Notes: generated by a model not told the origin, from the letters alone. 37,698 nucleotides of DNA from Acetobacteraceae bacterium (GCA_027487385.1 JAIYDS010000274.1:1-37698), one strand, 5' to 3'. Shown: positions 1 through 7,806, counted from the first letter of the stretch. Translations and numbers: made by a program.

Positions 1-1247
1 TCGGCATTGAAGCGCGAGAAGAGCGGCACCGTGCCGTCGCGATAGGCCTGGATCTTGCGGACATGCTCGGGCATGAGCATCCGCATGAATTCGCGCGCCT
101 GGGAATAGGCCTCGTCGCCTTCCACCAGGATCTCATCCATGTCGCGCGCATAGCCATCGCGGATGCAGCGCTTGATGAGGTCGGCTTCCTCATAGATCAG
201 CGCCGGCGCGGTGCTGGCCAGCGTGCGCTCGCGGATATGGTTCCACAGGCCCAGCAGGTATTCGCAATCGCGCCGGATTTCCGGCTTGGGCCGCTGCGCG
301 CCCGCGGTGCGGACGATGAGCGACATGCCGGGCGGCATGTCCAGCTCGTCAATCACTTCACGGAGACGGCGGCGGTCGGAGGAGGAGGTGATCTTGCGGG
401 AGACGCCGCCGCCGCGCGGCGAGTTCGGCATCAGCACGGAGAAGCGGCCGGCCAGCGAGATATAGGTGGTCAGCGCCGCACCCTTGGTGCCGCGCTCTTC
501 CTTGACGACCTGGATGAGGATGATCTGCCGGCGGCGGATCACCTCCTGGATCTTGTAGTTGCGCAGGAAGCGCGGCGTGGGCCGGCGCTCGCGCATGCGC
601 TCCTCGGTGTCGGCCTCGCTCTCGCCCTCGGGGTCGCCCTCCGTGACGCCGATGGTCTCGGGCGGCGGGGCAGGGGGGATGCTGTCCTCGCCGGCTTCCT
701 CGCGGGCGGCCTCGATGGCGGCGGCCTGCTCGGCCTCCAGTTCGGCCGCCAGGTCGGCCGCGATTTCCTCGGCGGTGGGGGCGGCCTCGCCGGCGATTTC
801 CTCGGGCGCTTCCAGCACGGCGTCATCCGGCACGTCGCGCGGATCGGCCTCTTCGGCGGGCTCGGGCTTGCCGGCCTTGGCGGCGGCGGCGGCGCGCGCG
901 GCCTGGGCCTGGGCGCGGCGCTCATCCTCGCGCGCTTCGGCTTCGGCTTCTTCGCGCGCTTCCTGCTGCTGCGCCTCGATCAGCCGCTGCCGGTCGGCGA
1001 CGGGGATCTGGTAGTAATCGGGGTGGATTTCTCCGAAGGCGAGGAAGCCGTGGCGGTTGCCGCCATATTCCACGAAGGCGGCCTGAAGGCTGGGCTCCAC
1101 CCGGACCACGCGGGCCAGGTAGATATTGCCCTTCAGGGGGAGGCGGTTGGCGGCCTCCAGGTCGAATTCGTCAACCCGGTGCCCATCCATCACGACCACC
1201 CGGGTTTCTTCCGGATGGGCCGCGTCGATCAACATGCGCTTGGTCAT
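1..1247 (-). CDS. rne: Ribonuclease E, N-terminal part (3' end outside window)
   Basis: RNase E is the endoribonuclease of mRNA decay and rRNA processing. I translated the minus strand from an ATG at 1245-1247; the frame stays open to the window edge (about 415 residues). It begins MTKRMLIDAAHPEETRVVV, continues with the S1-domain strand LPLKGNIYLARVVRVEPSLQ and AAFVEYGGNRHGFLAF, and later has RRQIILIQVVKEERGTKGA followed by the RNase H-like region (TTYISLAGRFSVLMPNSPRGGG). Between the two S1 halves lies an insert of roughly 110 residues rich in Glu and Ala, a known feature of alphaproteobacterial RNase E. A GGAG lies about 10 nt before the start. The catalytic DNase I-like and C-terminal scaffold parts are beyond the left edge. 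The divergent neighbour is an amidase. Confidence 0.93.
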   Translation of the reverse strand, partial: MTKRMLIDAAHPEETRVVVMDGHRVDEFDLEAANRLPLKGNIYLARVVRVEPSLQAAFVEYGGNRHGFLAFGEIHPDYYQIPVADRQRLIEAQQQEAREEAEAEAREDERRAQAQAARAAAAAKAGKPEPAEEADPRDVPDDAVLEAPEEIAGEAAPTAEEIAADLAAELEAEQAAAIEAAREEAGEDSIPPAPPPETIGVTEGDPEGESEADTEERMRERRPTPRFLRNYKIQEVIRRRQIILIQVVKEERGTKGAALTTYISLAGRFSVLMPNSPRGGGVSRKITSSSDRRRLREVIDELDMPPGMSLIVRTAGAQRPKPEIRRDCEYLLGLWNHIRERTLASTAPALIYEEADLIKRCIRDGYARDMDEILVEGDEAYSQAREFMRMLMPEHVRKIQAYRDGTVPLFSRFNA

Positions 1248-1849
1248 GCGAGGAAAACTCCGCACCGCGGCGGGGACGGGCGGTGCCCGGTTCCGGCCTG
1301 CGGCGGAAAAGAGAGACGGATTCCGGGCGGGGGCCGATGGGCGGCGATGTCCGTGACATGCGCTTTCGTCCTCACTCGGGGGCGCGGCGCCCGCCGGAAA
1401 CTGCGCCCGACGGGGCGGCAGGGGCGGGGCGTCTTGCCCAATGGCTCCACCCCCACGAATGTGCGCCCTTCGCGGGCGGGCGATATTGCGGCAGTCCGTA
1501 TATGCGGGATCCTGAGACGCAGGATCAGCGCCGGGCTGCACCGCGGGCGCGCTGGCGAAACAGGCGGACCAATCGCGGAGTGCCACCCAGGGGGGCGTCC
1601 ATCCAGCGGGGTCCAGCCAGGGCGTGGCGCAGGAAGATCGCGCGACGAACCTTTGTTTCGCCCGCAGCACCTATCACTGGGGCATCTCACCTTACGCGCG
1701 TGGGGGGGCGCTCACAAGGCACCCTCGGGGCTGGTGGCCCAAACTTCTCCCAATGCCCGACAGCCCCATGCCCAAGCGCGTGGCAGAGATGCTGGATTTT
1801 CAGGCGGATTCCGCTAAACTGCTCAGGCCGTGGTGGGGGTCGCGGCCAG
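1248..1849. other. Long non-coding divergent gap between rne and the amidase
   Basis: About 600 bp separates the two divergent starts. Open frames cross it, but they are low-complexity Arg/Pro/Gly translations expected of this base composition and I support no gene. It must hold the promoters of both flanking genes and probably a long rne 5' untranslated leader; in enterobacteria such a leader lets RNase E control its own mRNA, but no similarity to that leader is visible. The clearest structure is the inverted repeat at 1508-1526. A weak -10-like TAAACT lies at 1815-1820, about 30 nt before the amidase start, without a convincing -35. Confidence 0.6.
1508..1526. repeat. Perfect 7-bp inverted repeat in the rne leader region
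   Basis: GATCCTG (1508-1514) and CAGGATC (1520-1526) are exact reverse complements around a 5-nt spacer. It lies about 260 bp upstream of the rne start. It could be an RNA hairpin in the rne leader or an operator; there is no T-run, so a terminator is unlikely. Confidence 0.5.
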
Positions 1850-2638
1850 ATGCAGGGGTTCCATCGGCGCATTTTCTTGGCGGGGCTGGCCGGGTTGGTC
1901 TCGGCCCCGGCTTCACACGCCCAGGTTGTGCGTCCGCGCGCAGCCTTGCCGCTGGTTGTTCTCGATCCTGGCCATGGTGGCGCCGATCCCGGGGCCATCG
2001 GCCCGGCCGGCACCCAGGAGAAGCGCATCACCTTGCCGCTGGCGCTGGAACTGAAGCGCCTGCTGGAGTCGGGCGGCCGCTGCCGCGTGCTGATGACCCG
2101 CTCCCGCGATGTCTTCGTCCCCCTCGCCCGCCGCGTGGAACTGGCGCGCGAGCGTGAGGCGGCGCTGCTGCTCTCGATCCACGCCGATGCCATGCCGGCC
2201 GGCCAGCGGGGCCATCTGCGCGGCGCCTCGGTCTATACCCTCGCCGAGACCGCCACCGACCCTCTCGCCGCCGCCCTGGCGCGGCGGGAGAATCTGGCCG
2301 ACCGCGCGGGCGGGCTGCGCCTGCCCTCCGTCTCGCCCGAGGTGCAGCGTATCCTGCTCAGCCTGATGCGGCAGGAGACCCGCGCGGGGTCGGAGCGCCT
2401 CGCGCGCCTCACCGTCAACGCGCTGGATGGCGATGTCCCGCTGCTGAGCCAGCCGCTGCGCCGGGCGCAATTCGTGGTGCTGAAGGCGCCCGACGTGCCC
2501 TCGGCCCTGGTGGAATGCGGCTTCCTCTCCAACCCGGCCGAGGAGGCGCTGCTGCGCCGGCCCGAGCATCGCGCCCGCATCGCCGGGGCGCTGGCCGAGG
2601 CGGTGCATGGTTTTCTCGGGCGCCGAGTCGCGGCCTGA
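1850..2638 (+). CDS. N-acetylmuramoyl-L-alanine amidase (AmiC/Amidase_3 type), Tat-exported
   Basis: This 262-residue zinc enzyme should cleave the amide bond between muramic acid and the stem peptide, splitting septal peptidoglycan in the periplasm. The N-terminus HRRIFLAGLAG, followed by a hydrophobic stretch and APASHAQ, is a twin-arginine signal. The Amidase_3 domain fills the rest: DPGHGG (first zinc His), GTQEKRITL (Glu), SIHAD (second His) and VECGFLSN (catalytic Glu). There is no AMIN targeting domain, so it is shorter than E. coli AmiC. I chose the ATG at 1850 because it places the Tat signal at the N-terminus; the frame is open further upstream but that translation is meaningless. 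An rne-amidase neighbourhood is common in alphaproteobacteria. Confidence 0.93.
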   Translation: MQGFHRRIFLAGLAGLVSAPASHAQVVRPRAALPLVVLDPGHGGADPGAIGPAGTQEKRITLPLALELKRLLESGGRCRVLMTRSRDVFVPLARRVELAREREAALLLSIHADAMPAGQRGHLRGASVYTLAETATDPLAAALARRENLADRAGGLRLPSVSPEVQRILLSLMRQETRAGSERLARLTVNALDGDVPLLSQPLRRAQFVVLKAPDVPSALVECGFLSNPAEEALLRRPEHRARIAGALAEAVHGFLGRRVAA

Positions 2639-2716
2639 GCCGGCCGGCGCGTGGGCCATATCAGAGTTTCCTGACTTCGGCCGCTCACATCGTCATCACG
2701 CGAAGGGGAAAAAAGG

Positions 2717-2750
2717 GCCTCCGGCGGCTGGGGCCGGGGCCCCAGAGCCC
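2717..2750 (+). repeat. 3'-end hairpin repeat, copy A
   Basis: This is a member of a dispersed GC-rich family beginning GCCTCCGGCGGC, followed by a strong hairpin. Here the stem CTGGGGCC/GGCCCCAG has its loop shortened to GG. It lies 79 bp after the amidase stop, reading in the gene's direction, and forms an inverted pair with the copy at 2803-2838 across a 52-nt spacer. Confidence 0.8.
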
Positions 2751-2802
2751 GTTCCATATAAAGAACAAAAACAATGGCTTGCTGGAGATCGAACAAGGAT
2801 TT

Positions 2803-2838
2803 GGGGTCTGGGGCCTTTCGGCCCCAGCCGCCGGAGGC
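2803..2838 (-). repeat. 3'-end hairpin repeat, copy B
   Basis: A 36-bp copy in the opposite orientation to copy A. Read on the minus strand, as for the converging 5'-nucleotidase gene, it gives CTGGGGCC, loop GAAA, GGCCCCAG. On that strand it lies 34 bp after the nucleotidase stop. Confidence 0.85.
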
Positions 2839-2872
2839 CTCTTTCACTCCATGAGCCGGCCCGCGCGGGGCC

Positions 2873-4393
2873 TCAGCCGCCGATCAGCCGCACCAGCGCG
2901 TCATCCAGCAGCGGCCCATCATCCCGCGCTTCCAGCGCGGCCTCGGCGAAGACGCTGTAGCCATCGCCCCCGCGCCACAGGAAATTGTTGGTGGCGAGGC
3001 TATAGGCCCGCGCCGGATCCAGCGGCGCCCAGCTGCCATCCGCGGCCTGCACCTCCACGCTCACCACCCGGCTGCCGGGCGGGCGGGTGGCATCGGCGGT
3101 GAAGCGCAACCCGGCGAGCTGTGGGAATCGCCCGGAAGGGGCGGGTAGGCGGCCTAGCCCGTTTTCCAGCGCCGCGATCAGGGCATTCCCGCGCAGCATG
3201 AGGCGCGCCGTGGTGTTGCCGAAGGGCAGGGCGGAGAGCACATCGCCCAGCGTCACCTCGCCATCCGGCAGGCCAGCGCGGATGCCGCCGCCATTCTGCC
3301 AGCCGATCTCCGCATCCACCGCGCGGCGCATCGCCTCGGCCACCAGAGAGCCGATCTCGCAGGGGCCGGCGCCGCAGCCCTGGTTGCTCAGGGCGGCCGG
3401 CAGCCGTGTCACCACCCGCCGGCGAATCGCCTCCAGGGGGGCGGCCAGCTGCGCGACCAGCACGGCCACGGCACGATCCTCGGCGAGGTCGGCGGTCAGT
3501 TCGCGCATGATCTGCGCCGAATGCGCCACGCGGCCTTCTGCCGTGAGGTCCAGATCGAGCCGCCCAAGGAAGCGGCCATGCGCGCCGGCCTGGGCGATCA
3601 GCACCGGCCGGTCCGGCCCTTCCACCACCACGGGCGGCGCCACCAGCGTGTGGGAATGCCCGCCCAGGATCACATCCACCCCGGCCACCTCCGCCGCCAG
3701 GCGCCGATCCGCGCCGAGACCCAGATGGGAGAGCATGACCACCAGCGCCGGCCCCTCGCGCCGGGCTTCCCAGACGGCGCGGTTGGCGGCCTCCAGCGGG
3801 TCGGTGAAGCGGAGATTGGGGCCGGGCGAGGAGATGCCGGGCGTGTCCGGCGTGGTCAGCCCCACCACGACGACGCGCATGGATTCGCGCCGGAAGGTGA
3901 TGGTGGGGCGGATTTTTCCCGCGAGCGCGGGCTCCGCCGTCGCGTCCAGATTGGCGGAGAGTACGGGGAAGGGGACGGCGGCGATGTAGCGGGCCAGCAC
4001 CTCCGGCCCCAGGTCGAATTCGTGATTGCCCAGGGCGAAGCCCTGCACGCCCCAGGCGCGCTGGACCTGCGCCTCGGCCTGGCCCTCGTGATGGGCGAAG
4101 AAGAGCGTGCCGAGGAAGGCGTCGCCCGCTTCCAGCAGCAGGGCGGCGCGGCCTTCGGCGCGGGCGGCCTCGCGCGCTTCGGCGATGGCGGTGGCCATGC
4201 GGGCCGAGCCGCCGAAACAGGTCTCGCCAGCCCGGCAGGCGGCGGAGGTGGCGGCGATCGGCTCATGCCGGCTGTGGAAATCATTCAGGTGCAGCAGGGC
4301 CATGCGCGTGCTGGCCTGCGCCGCGGCGGGGCGCAGCGCGGGCGCGGCGACCAAGGGGGTGAGGATGGCGGGCAGGGCACGGCGGCGGAGCAT
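2873..4393 (-). CDS. Periplasmic bifunctional metallophosphatase/5'-nucleotidase (UshA family)
   Basis: A 506-residue secreted enzyme expected to hydrolyse nucleotides or related phosphoesters in the periplasm. Residues 1-27 form a signal peptide with an arginine start and a PAAAQA cleavage region. The metallophosphatase domain has HLNDFH (D38, H40), GDAFLG (D91), GNHEFD (N123-H124-E125), a later LSHLG and GGHSH. The C-terminal 5'-nucleotidase domain has NGGGIRAG and NNFLWRGGDGYS, which carries the aromatic nucleotide-stacking position. All metal ligands appear present, so activity is likely. Family members also include 2',3'-cyclic phosphodiesterases and SoxB; nothing here points to sulfur oxidation. 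It converges with the amidase and is divergent from the TSUP transporter. Confidence 0.9.
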   Translation of the reverse strand: MLRRRALPAILTPLVAAPALRPAAAQASTRMALLHLNDFHSRHEPIAATSAACRAGETCFGGSARMATAIAEAREAARAEGRAALLLEAGDAFLGTLFFAHHEGQAEAQVQRAWGVQGFALGNHEFDLGPEVLARYIAAVPFPVLSANLDATAEPALAGKIRPTITFRRESMRVVVVGLTTPDTPGISSPGPNLRFTDPLEAANRAVWEARREGPALVVMLSHLGLGADRRLAAEVAGVDVILGGHSHTLVAPPVVVEGPDRPVLIAQAGAHGRFLGRLDLDLTAEGRVAHSAQIMRELTADLAEDRAVAVLVAQLAAPLEAIRRRVVTRLPAALSNQGCGAGPCEIGSLVAEAMRRAVDAEIGWQNGGGIRAGLPDGEVTLGDVLSALPFGNTTARLMLRGNALIAALENGLGRLPAPSGRFPQLAGLRFTADATRPPGSRVVSVEVQAADGSWAPLDPARAYSLATNNFLWRGGDGYSVFAEAALEARDDGPLLDDALVRLIGG

Positions 4394-4530
4394 GGCGGTT
4401 CCCGGTCTGGCCCCTCATCTGTGGCGGAAAATCCGTCTTGTGCAAGCTGATCCCGCTGCGGCCATGTTCTGCCCTTGCCATGCCATGTTTGCCGGTGAAG
4501 GGTAACACTTCCCTCGGTTGGTCGCGTCGC

Positions 4531-5439
4531 TTGCAGATCTATCTGCCCATCGCCGAAATGAGCGTGGATGCCCTCATGCTGGTGGGCATCGGCTTCGTCG
4601 TGGGCTGGCTCTCCGGCCTGTTCGGCGTGGGCGGCGGCTTCCTGCTGACGCCGGTGCTGATGCTGATCGGCATTCCCTCCACCGTCGCCGTCGCCTCGGG
4701 CGCGAACCAGACGCTGGGCGCCTCCGTCTCGGGGCTGATCGCCCAGGCGCGGCGGCAGAATGTGGATTGGCAGATGGGCGGCGTGCTCGTGGCGGGCGGC
4801 CTGGTGGGCAGCGTGGTGGGCGTGCAGATCTTCGCGCTGCTGCGCCGGGCGGGCCAGGTGGATGCGGCGGTGGCCATCTTCTACGTCGTCGTGCTGGGCG
4901 CCGTCGGCACGCTGATGGTGATGGAGAGCCTGCGCGCCATCCTCCGCCGCTCCCGCGCGCAGCCGATGCGGCGCAGCAATCATTCCTGGGCGCATGGGCT
5001 GCCGCTGAAGTTCCGCTTCCGCAAGAGCCGTCTCTATATCTCCATCATCCCGCCGCTGGTGGTGGGCTTCGTCATCGGCATCCTCTCGGCGATCATGGGT
5101 GTGGGCGGCGGCTTCATGCTCGTGCCGGCCATGATCTACATCCTTGGCATGCCGACGGCGGTGGTGATCGGCACCTCGCTCTTCCAGGTGGTCTGCGTCA
5201 CCGCCTCGGTCACCTTCCTGCAGGCCATCCAGGTGGGGGGCGTGGATATCGTGCTCACGCTGCTGCTGCTGCTGGGCGGTGTGGCGGGGGCGCAGTTCGG
5301 CGCGGCGATGGGCGGCAAGCTGCGTGGCGAAGAGACCCGCGCGCTGCTGGGCCTGCTGGTGCTGGGCGTTGCGGCTTCGCTGCTCTGGGACCTCTGGCGG
5401 GTGCCGGAGAACCTGTTTTCCGTCGGGCCGGCCTGGTGA
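4531..5439 (+). CDS. TSUP (TauE/SafE) family membrane transporter
   Basis: A polytopic inner-membrane protein of the sulfite/sulfonate exporter superfamily, 302 residues from the chosen start. The two pseudo-symmetrical halves each begin with the family glycine motif: LSGLFGVGGGFLLTPVLM near the N-terminus and LSAIMGVGGGFMLVPAMI after a cytoplasmic basic loop (RFRKSRLYIS). The substrate cannot be read from sequence; sulfite, taurine breakdown products or other organosulfur anions are typical. I chose TTG at 4531 because it gives (M)QIYLPIAEMSV, the N-terminus I associate with close relatives; ATG at 4558 and TTG at 4438 are alternatives and no start has a strong ribosome site. Its stop overlaps the next start by one base (TGATG). 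Confidence 0.85.
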   Translation: MQIYLPIAEMSVDALMLVGIGFVVGWLSGLFGVGGGFLLTPVLMLIGIPSTVAVASGANQTLGASVSGLIAQARRQNVDWQMGGVLVAGGLVGSVVGVQIFALLRRAGQVDAAVAIFYVVVLGAVGTLMVMESLRAILRRSRAQPMRRSNHSWAHGLPLKFRFRKSRLYISIIPPLVVGFVIGILSAIMGVGGGFMLVPAMIYILGMPTAVVIGTSLFQVVCVTASVTFLQAIQVGGVDIVLTLLLLLGGVAGAQFGAAMGGKLRGEETRALLGLLVLGVAASLLWDLWRVPENLFSVGPAW

Positions 5440-6314
5440 TGGGCACCCGCCAGAGCTTTCTTGTTGCCCTCAAGCGCCGGGCGCCGCCTCCGGCGGCTTG
5501 GCTGGCGGCCCTCCGGCGTGTTGCGCCGGATCGAAGCTCACGGCGTGGCCGCCGGCCGCCTTGCGGCCGGATCTTCGGGGCTGGGCTCTTGTTTCTGTTG
5601 GGTTTGGCCCTTGCTGGAGGTGCCTGGGCCCAACCCTCCGAGCTGGTGGCCCGGCTCTCGACTGACCGCGTCTCCATCACCACCGCCTTCACCGGCGAGA
5701 GCATCCTGCTCTTCGGCAGCACGGAGGAGCCGTTGGGGCCGGGCGGCGATGAGGTCATCGTCCTGGCGCGCGGCCCGGCCGGCCCCTTCGTGGTGCGCCG
5801 CAAGGTCGAGGTGCTGGGCCTCTGGTTCAACGGCCCGGCGGCGCGCTTCGAGAATGTGCCGGTCTTCTATGCCGTGGCCGGCACGCGCCCGGCGCATCTG
5901 CTGCTGCCCGAGGAGGTGCGCCGCGCGCGCGGCATCGGGCTTGCCACCCTGCCCCTGGTCTCCACCGGCGCGCGGGCGCCCGGCTTCCGCTCGGCGCTGG
6001 TCTCGCTCAAGCAATCCGCCGGACTCTGGCAGGAGGATGCGCAGCCCATCGAGATCGCGGGCTCGCGCCTCTTCAACCTGCGCCTGCCGCTGCCCTCCAC
6101 CGTGCAGCCCGGCAGCTACCGCGTCGAGGTGATGCTGGTGCGGGCGCGCCGCGTCGTCGCCACCGAGCAGCTCGGCTTCATCGTGGAGCGCGTGGGCAGC
6201 GCTGCCGAAATCGAGAAGCTCGCCCGCGGGCAGCCGGTGCTCTACGCTCTGCTCTGCATTGTGCTGGCGGGCCTGGCGGGTTGGCTGGGCTCGGTGATCT
6301 TCCGGAGGAGCTGA
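5439..6314 (+). CDS. TIGR02186 / Alph_Pro_TM family membrane-anchored protein
   Basis: A 291-residue protein of a conserved alphaproteobacterial family of unknown function that is often found beside a TSUP transporter, as here. A hydrophobic segment near residues 45-65 ends in GGAWAQ and looks like a signal peptide. The beta-rich periplasmic part starts LVARLSTDRVSITTAFTGES, with GLWFNGP in the middle, and a C-terminal transmembrane helix (LYALLCIVLAGLAGWLG) is followed by the anchor RRS. The start ATG at 5439 overlaps the transporter stop, and the next start overlaps this stop in the same TGATG manner. The first ~44 residues are an unusual Arg/Pro/Ala-rich stretch before the signal segment, encoded by repeat-like DNA, and no start codon exists closer to the signal. 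Confidence 0.82.
   Translation: MGTRQSFLVALKRRAPPPAAWLAALRRVAPDRSSRRGRRPPCGRIFGAGLLFLLGLALAGGAWAQPSELVARLSTDRVSITTAFTGESILLFGSTEEPLGPGGDEVIVLARGPAGPFVVRRKVEVLGLWFNGPAARFENVPVFYAVAGTRPAHLLLPEEVRRARGIGLATLPLVSTGARAPGFRSALVSLKQSAGLWQEDAQPIEIAGSRLFNLRLPLPSTVQPGSYRVEVMLVRARRVVATEQLGFIVERVGSAAEIEKLARGQPVLYALLCIVLAGLAGWLGSVIFRRS
5486..5503 (+). repeat. Fragment resembling the GC-rich hairpin repeat inside a coding N-terminus
   Basis: GCCTCCGGCGGCTTGGCT matches the left part of the 36-bp 3'-end repeat apart from small changes. It lies in the unusual N-terminal extension of the TIGR02186 gene. Further short palindromes follow (for example around 5550-5575, with GGCCGC either side of CTT). Confidence 0.4.
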
Positions 6315-6805
6315 TGCCCGAACTTGCCGCCGAACGCGCCCGGCGTGACCGCGTCTTCCTCGTCGTGGTGGATGACAGCGCCGAACGCGCCGTCGCGCTG
6401 CGCTATGCCGCGCTGCGCGCCGCCAAATCCGGCGGGCGGGTGGCGCTGCTGCGGGTGATCGAGCCGGTGGAGCAAAGCGAATGGGCCGGCATCGGCGCCA
6501 TGATGGCCGAGGAGCGGCGCGAGGAAGCCGAGGCGATGCTGGCCGGCCTCGCCGCCCAGGTGCGGGAGATCACCGGCGGCCTGCCCATCCTGATCACGCG
6601 CGAGGGCAAGGTGGCGGAGGAGCTTCTGGCCCTGCTGGAGGAAGACCCGCGCATCTCCATCCTGGTGCTGGCGACGGCCGCGAACGCCAAGGGCCCAGGG
6701 CCGCTCGTCACGGCGCTGACCGGGCGCCTGGCCGCGCGCATGACCGTGCCGATGACGGTGGTGCCGGGCAACATGAGCGATGCGGAGCTGGACCGCGTCA
6801 CATGA
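6314..6805 (+). CDS. Universal stress protein (UspA family)
   Basis: A 163-residue single USP domain. The start RRDRVFLVVVDDSAERAVALRYA fits the first strand and helix. Near residues 120-140 it has ILVLATAANAKGPGPLVTALTGRLAARMTVPMTVVPG, an approximation of the ATP-binding G-2x-G-9x-G-S/T region in which the final Ser/Thr is not clearly kept, so nucleotide binding is uncertain. GGAGGAG at 6304-6310 is a strong ribosome site just before the ATG. The start overlaps the previous stop (TGATG) and the stop overlaps the next start (ATGA), so it is translationally coupled on both sides. The context suggests a cytoplasmic regulator of the neighbouring TSUP/TIGR02186 membrane pair, which is inference. 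Confidence 0.87.
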   Translation: MPELAAERARRDRVFLVVVDDSAERAVALRYAALRAAKSGGRVALLRVIEPVEQSEWAGIGAMMAEERREEAEAMLAGLAAQVREITGGLPILITREGKVAEELLALLEEDPRISILVLATAANAKGPGPLVTALTGRLAARMTVPMTVVPGNMSDAELDRVT

Positions 6806-7413
6806 GGCGGCGGCTCCTGCTGCTGGGTGGGCTGGCGCTGGCCGGTTGCGCGGCCTTGCCCGAGGCGCCGGAATGCGGCGCGGCGGAAGGCCCGCGCATC
6901 TGGTTGCTGGATGCCGATTGGCACACCGAGATCGGCCTGCCGCCCGCCGCCTTGCCCCCCGCGCTGACGGCTGGCCTGCCTGAGGCCGCGCTCGTGTTTT
7001 TCGGCTTTGGCAAGCGCCATTTCATGCTGGCCGAGGCGCCCGGCCCGGCCGAGTGGCTCGCCGGCCCCTTTCCCGGTGCCGGTGCCATGCAGGTGACCGC
7101 CTGGCCCGCCCCGCCCCCCGGCGCGCTGGTGCTGCCCGTGACGCCTGAGGGGCTGGCCGCCATGGCCACGGCGCTGGCGGCGAGCTTCGCGCCGGGCCCG
7201 GCGCTGATCGAAGCGCGGCCCCGCCGGCGCTTCTACGCCGCCGCCCGGGGCTATAGCCTCGCCTATACCTGCAACACCTGGACGGCCGAAATGCTGGCGG
7301 CGGCGGGGCTGGCGGTGAGCGCGGATGCGGTGGTCCTGGCCCGCAGCGTCACGGTGCAGGCGGCGGCGCTGCCGGGTGCCTGCCGGCTGCCGGCGCGCCC
7401 GCGTCTGGCCTGA
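6802..7413 (+). CDS. DUF2459 (TIGR02117-like) lipoprotein
   Basis: A 203-residue predicted lipoprotein. MRRRLLLLGGLALAGC is a lipoprotein signal with lipobox LAGC, acylated on Cys16. The mature part carries the family motif DWHTEIGLP near residue 40, then FFGFGKRHFM and the late YTCNTWTAEML. Conserved His and Cys residues suggest a papain-like or NlpC-like fold, but no activity is established for the family to my knowledge; it was first named from urease gene neighbourhoods. It ends the four-gene overlapping cassette that starts with the TSUP transporter, with a 4-bp ATGA overlap with the stress protein. No urease genes are in the window. Confidence 0.8.
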   Translation: MRRRLLLLGGLALAGCAALPEAPECGAAEGPRIWLLDADWHTEIGLPPAALPPALTAGLPEAALVFFGFGKRHFMLAEAPGPAEWLAGPFPGAGAMQVTAWPAPPPGALVLPVTPEGLAAMATALAASFAPGPALIEARPRRRFYAAARGYSLAYTCNTWTAEMLAAAGLAVSADAVVLARSVTVQAAALPGACRLPARPRLA

Positions 7414-7468
7414 TGGAGCCTTGCCTGGTGGTTTGCCAAACACCCTTCGGGGGGGTAAGCCCTGCCGC

Positions 7469-7684
7469 ATGAAGCCCGCTGAAATCCAGGCCGTCCAGGC
7501 CCATCTCCGCAAGCTGCTTGGCAGCTCCAACCTCATGATTCGCGCGGCTGCGACGCGGAACGGCCCGGTGGAGGTGCTGGCCGGGGCCGAGACCATCGGC
7601 ACGGTGGACCGGGACGCCGAGGATGGCGAAGTGACCTACCACGTCACCATCTCGATCCTCGCCGAAGACCTCCCCAACCTCTAA
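7469..7684 (+). CDS. DUF3126 family small protein
   Basis: A 71-residue soluble protein of a small alphaproteobacterial family of unknown function. The sequence MKPAEIQAVQAHLRKLLG, then MIRAAATRNGPVEV, then DAEDGEVTYHVTISIL fits the family pattern of one N-terminal helix and a beta-sheet, and the length is normal. A GGGGGG run lies about 14 nt before the ATG. It starts 55 bp after the DUF2459 gene, so it may share that transcript or be separate. A copy of the hairpin repeat follows 6 bp after its stop. Confidence 0.8.
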   Translation: MKPAEIQAVQAHLRKLLGSSNLMIRAAATRNGPVEVLAGAETIGTVDRDAEDGEVTYHVTISILAEDLPNL

Positions 7685-7689
7685 GTCTC

Positions 7690-7725
7690 GGGGTCTGGGG
7701 TCTCTCGGCCCCAGCCGCCGGCGGC
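7690..7725 (-). repeat. 3'-end hairpin repeat, copy C
   Basis: A 36-bp copy 6 bp after the DUF3126 stop. It is the only clear copy pointing against the gene it follows. The stem is CTGGGGTC, loop TCTC, GGCCCCAG; the changed base makes a G-U pair, so the hairpin is kept. Confidence 0.75.
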
Positions 7726-7770
7726 CTTTCCTTTGCGCCATACCCGGGTGAAATTCCCGATGACGTTACC

Positions 7771-7798
7771 TTGATTTTCAGAAATTCCTGAACATACT
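7771..7798 (+). promoter_or_regulatory. Candidate promoter of gbsR-like/cydAB operon
   Basis: TTGATT (7771-7776) and CATACT (7793-7798), with a 16-bp spacer, resemble sigma-70 boxes. Transcription would then start near 7805, at or beyond the first ATG, which suggests a leaderless mRNA from the ATG at 7806. This is a prediction from pattern only. Confidence 0.4.
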
Positions 7799-7806
7799 GA
7801 TGTTCA
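7789..7806. promoter_or_regulatory. Palindromic operator candidate across the regulator start
   Basis: TGAACAT (7789-7795) and ATGTTCA (7800-7806) are a perfect 7-bp inverted repeat with spacer ACTG. It overlaps the candidate -10 box and both possible start codons. A second, overlapping palindrome, TTCAG-N6-CTGAA, spans 7777-7792. This is the size and symmetry expected of a MarR-type dimer site, so autoregulation is likely. Confidence 0.55.

Noticed and set aside
63-1817. A 584-codon plus-strand frame over rne
   Set aside because: It is the complement of the rne acidic insert and continues into non-coding DNA; rne on the minus strand gives a clear family match.
2717-2838. Transposon ends or a short mobile element formed by the inverted repeat pair
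   Set aside because: No target duplication or transposase is visible, spacers of the two pairs are unrelated in sequence, and single copies also occur; a hairpin repeat family explains it better.
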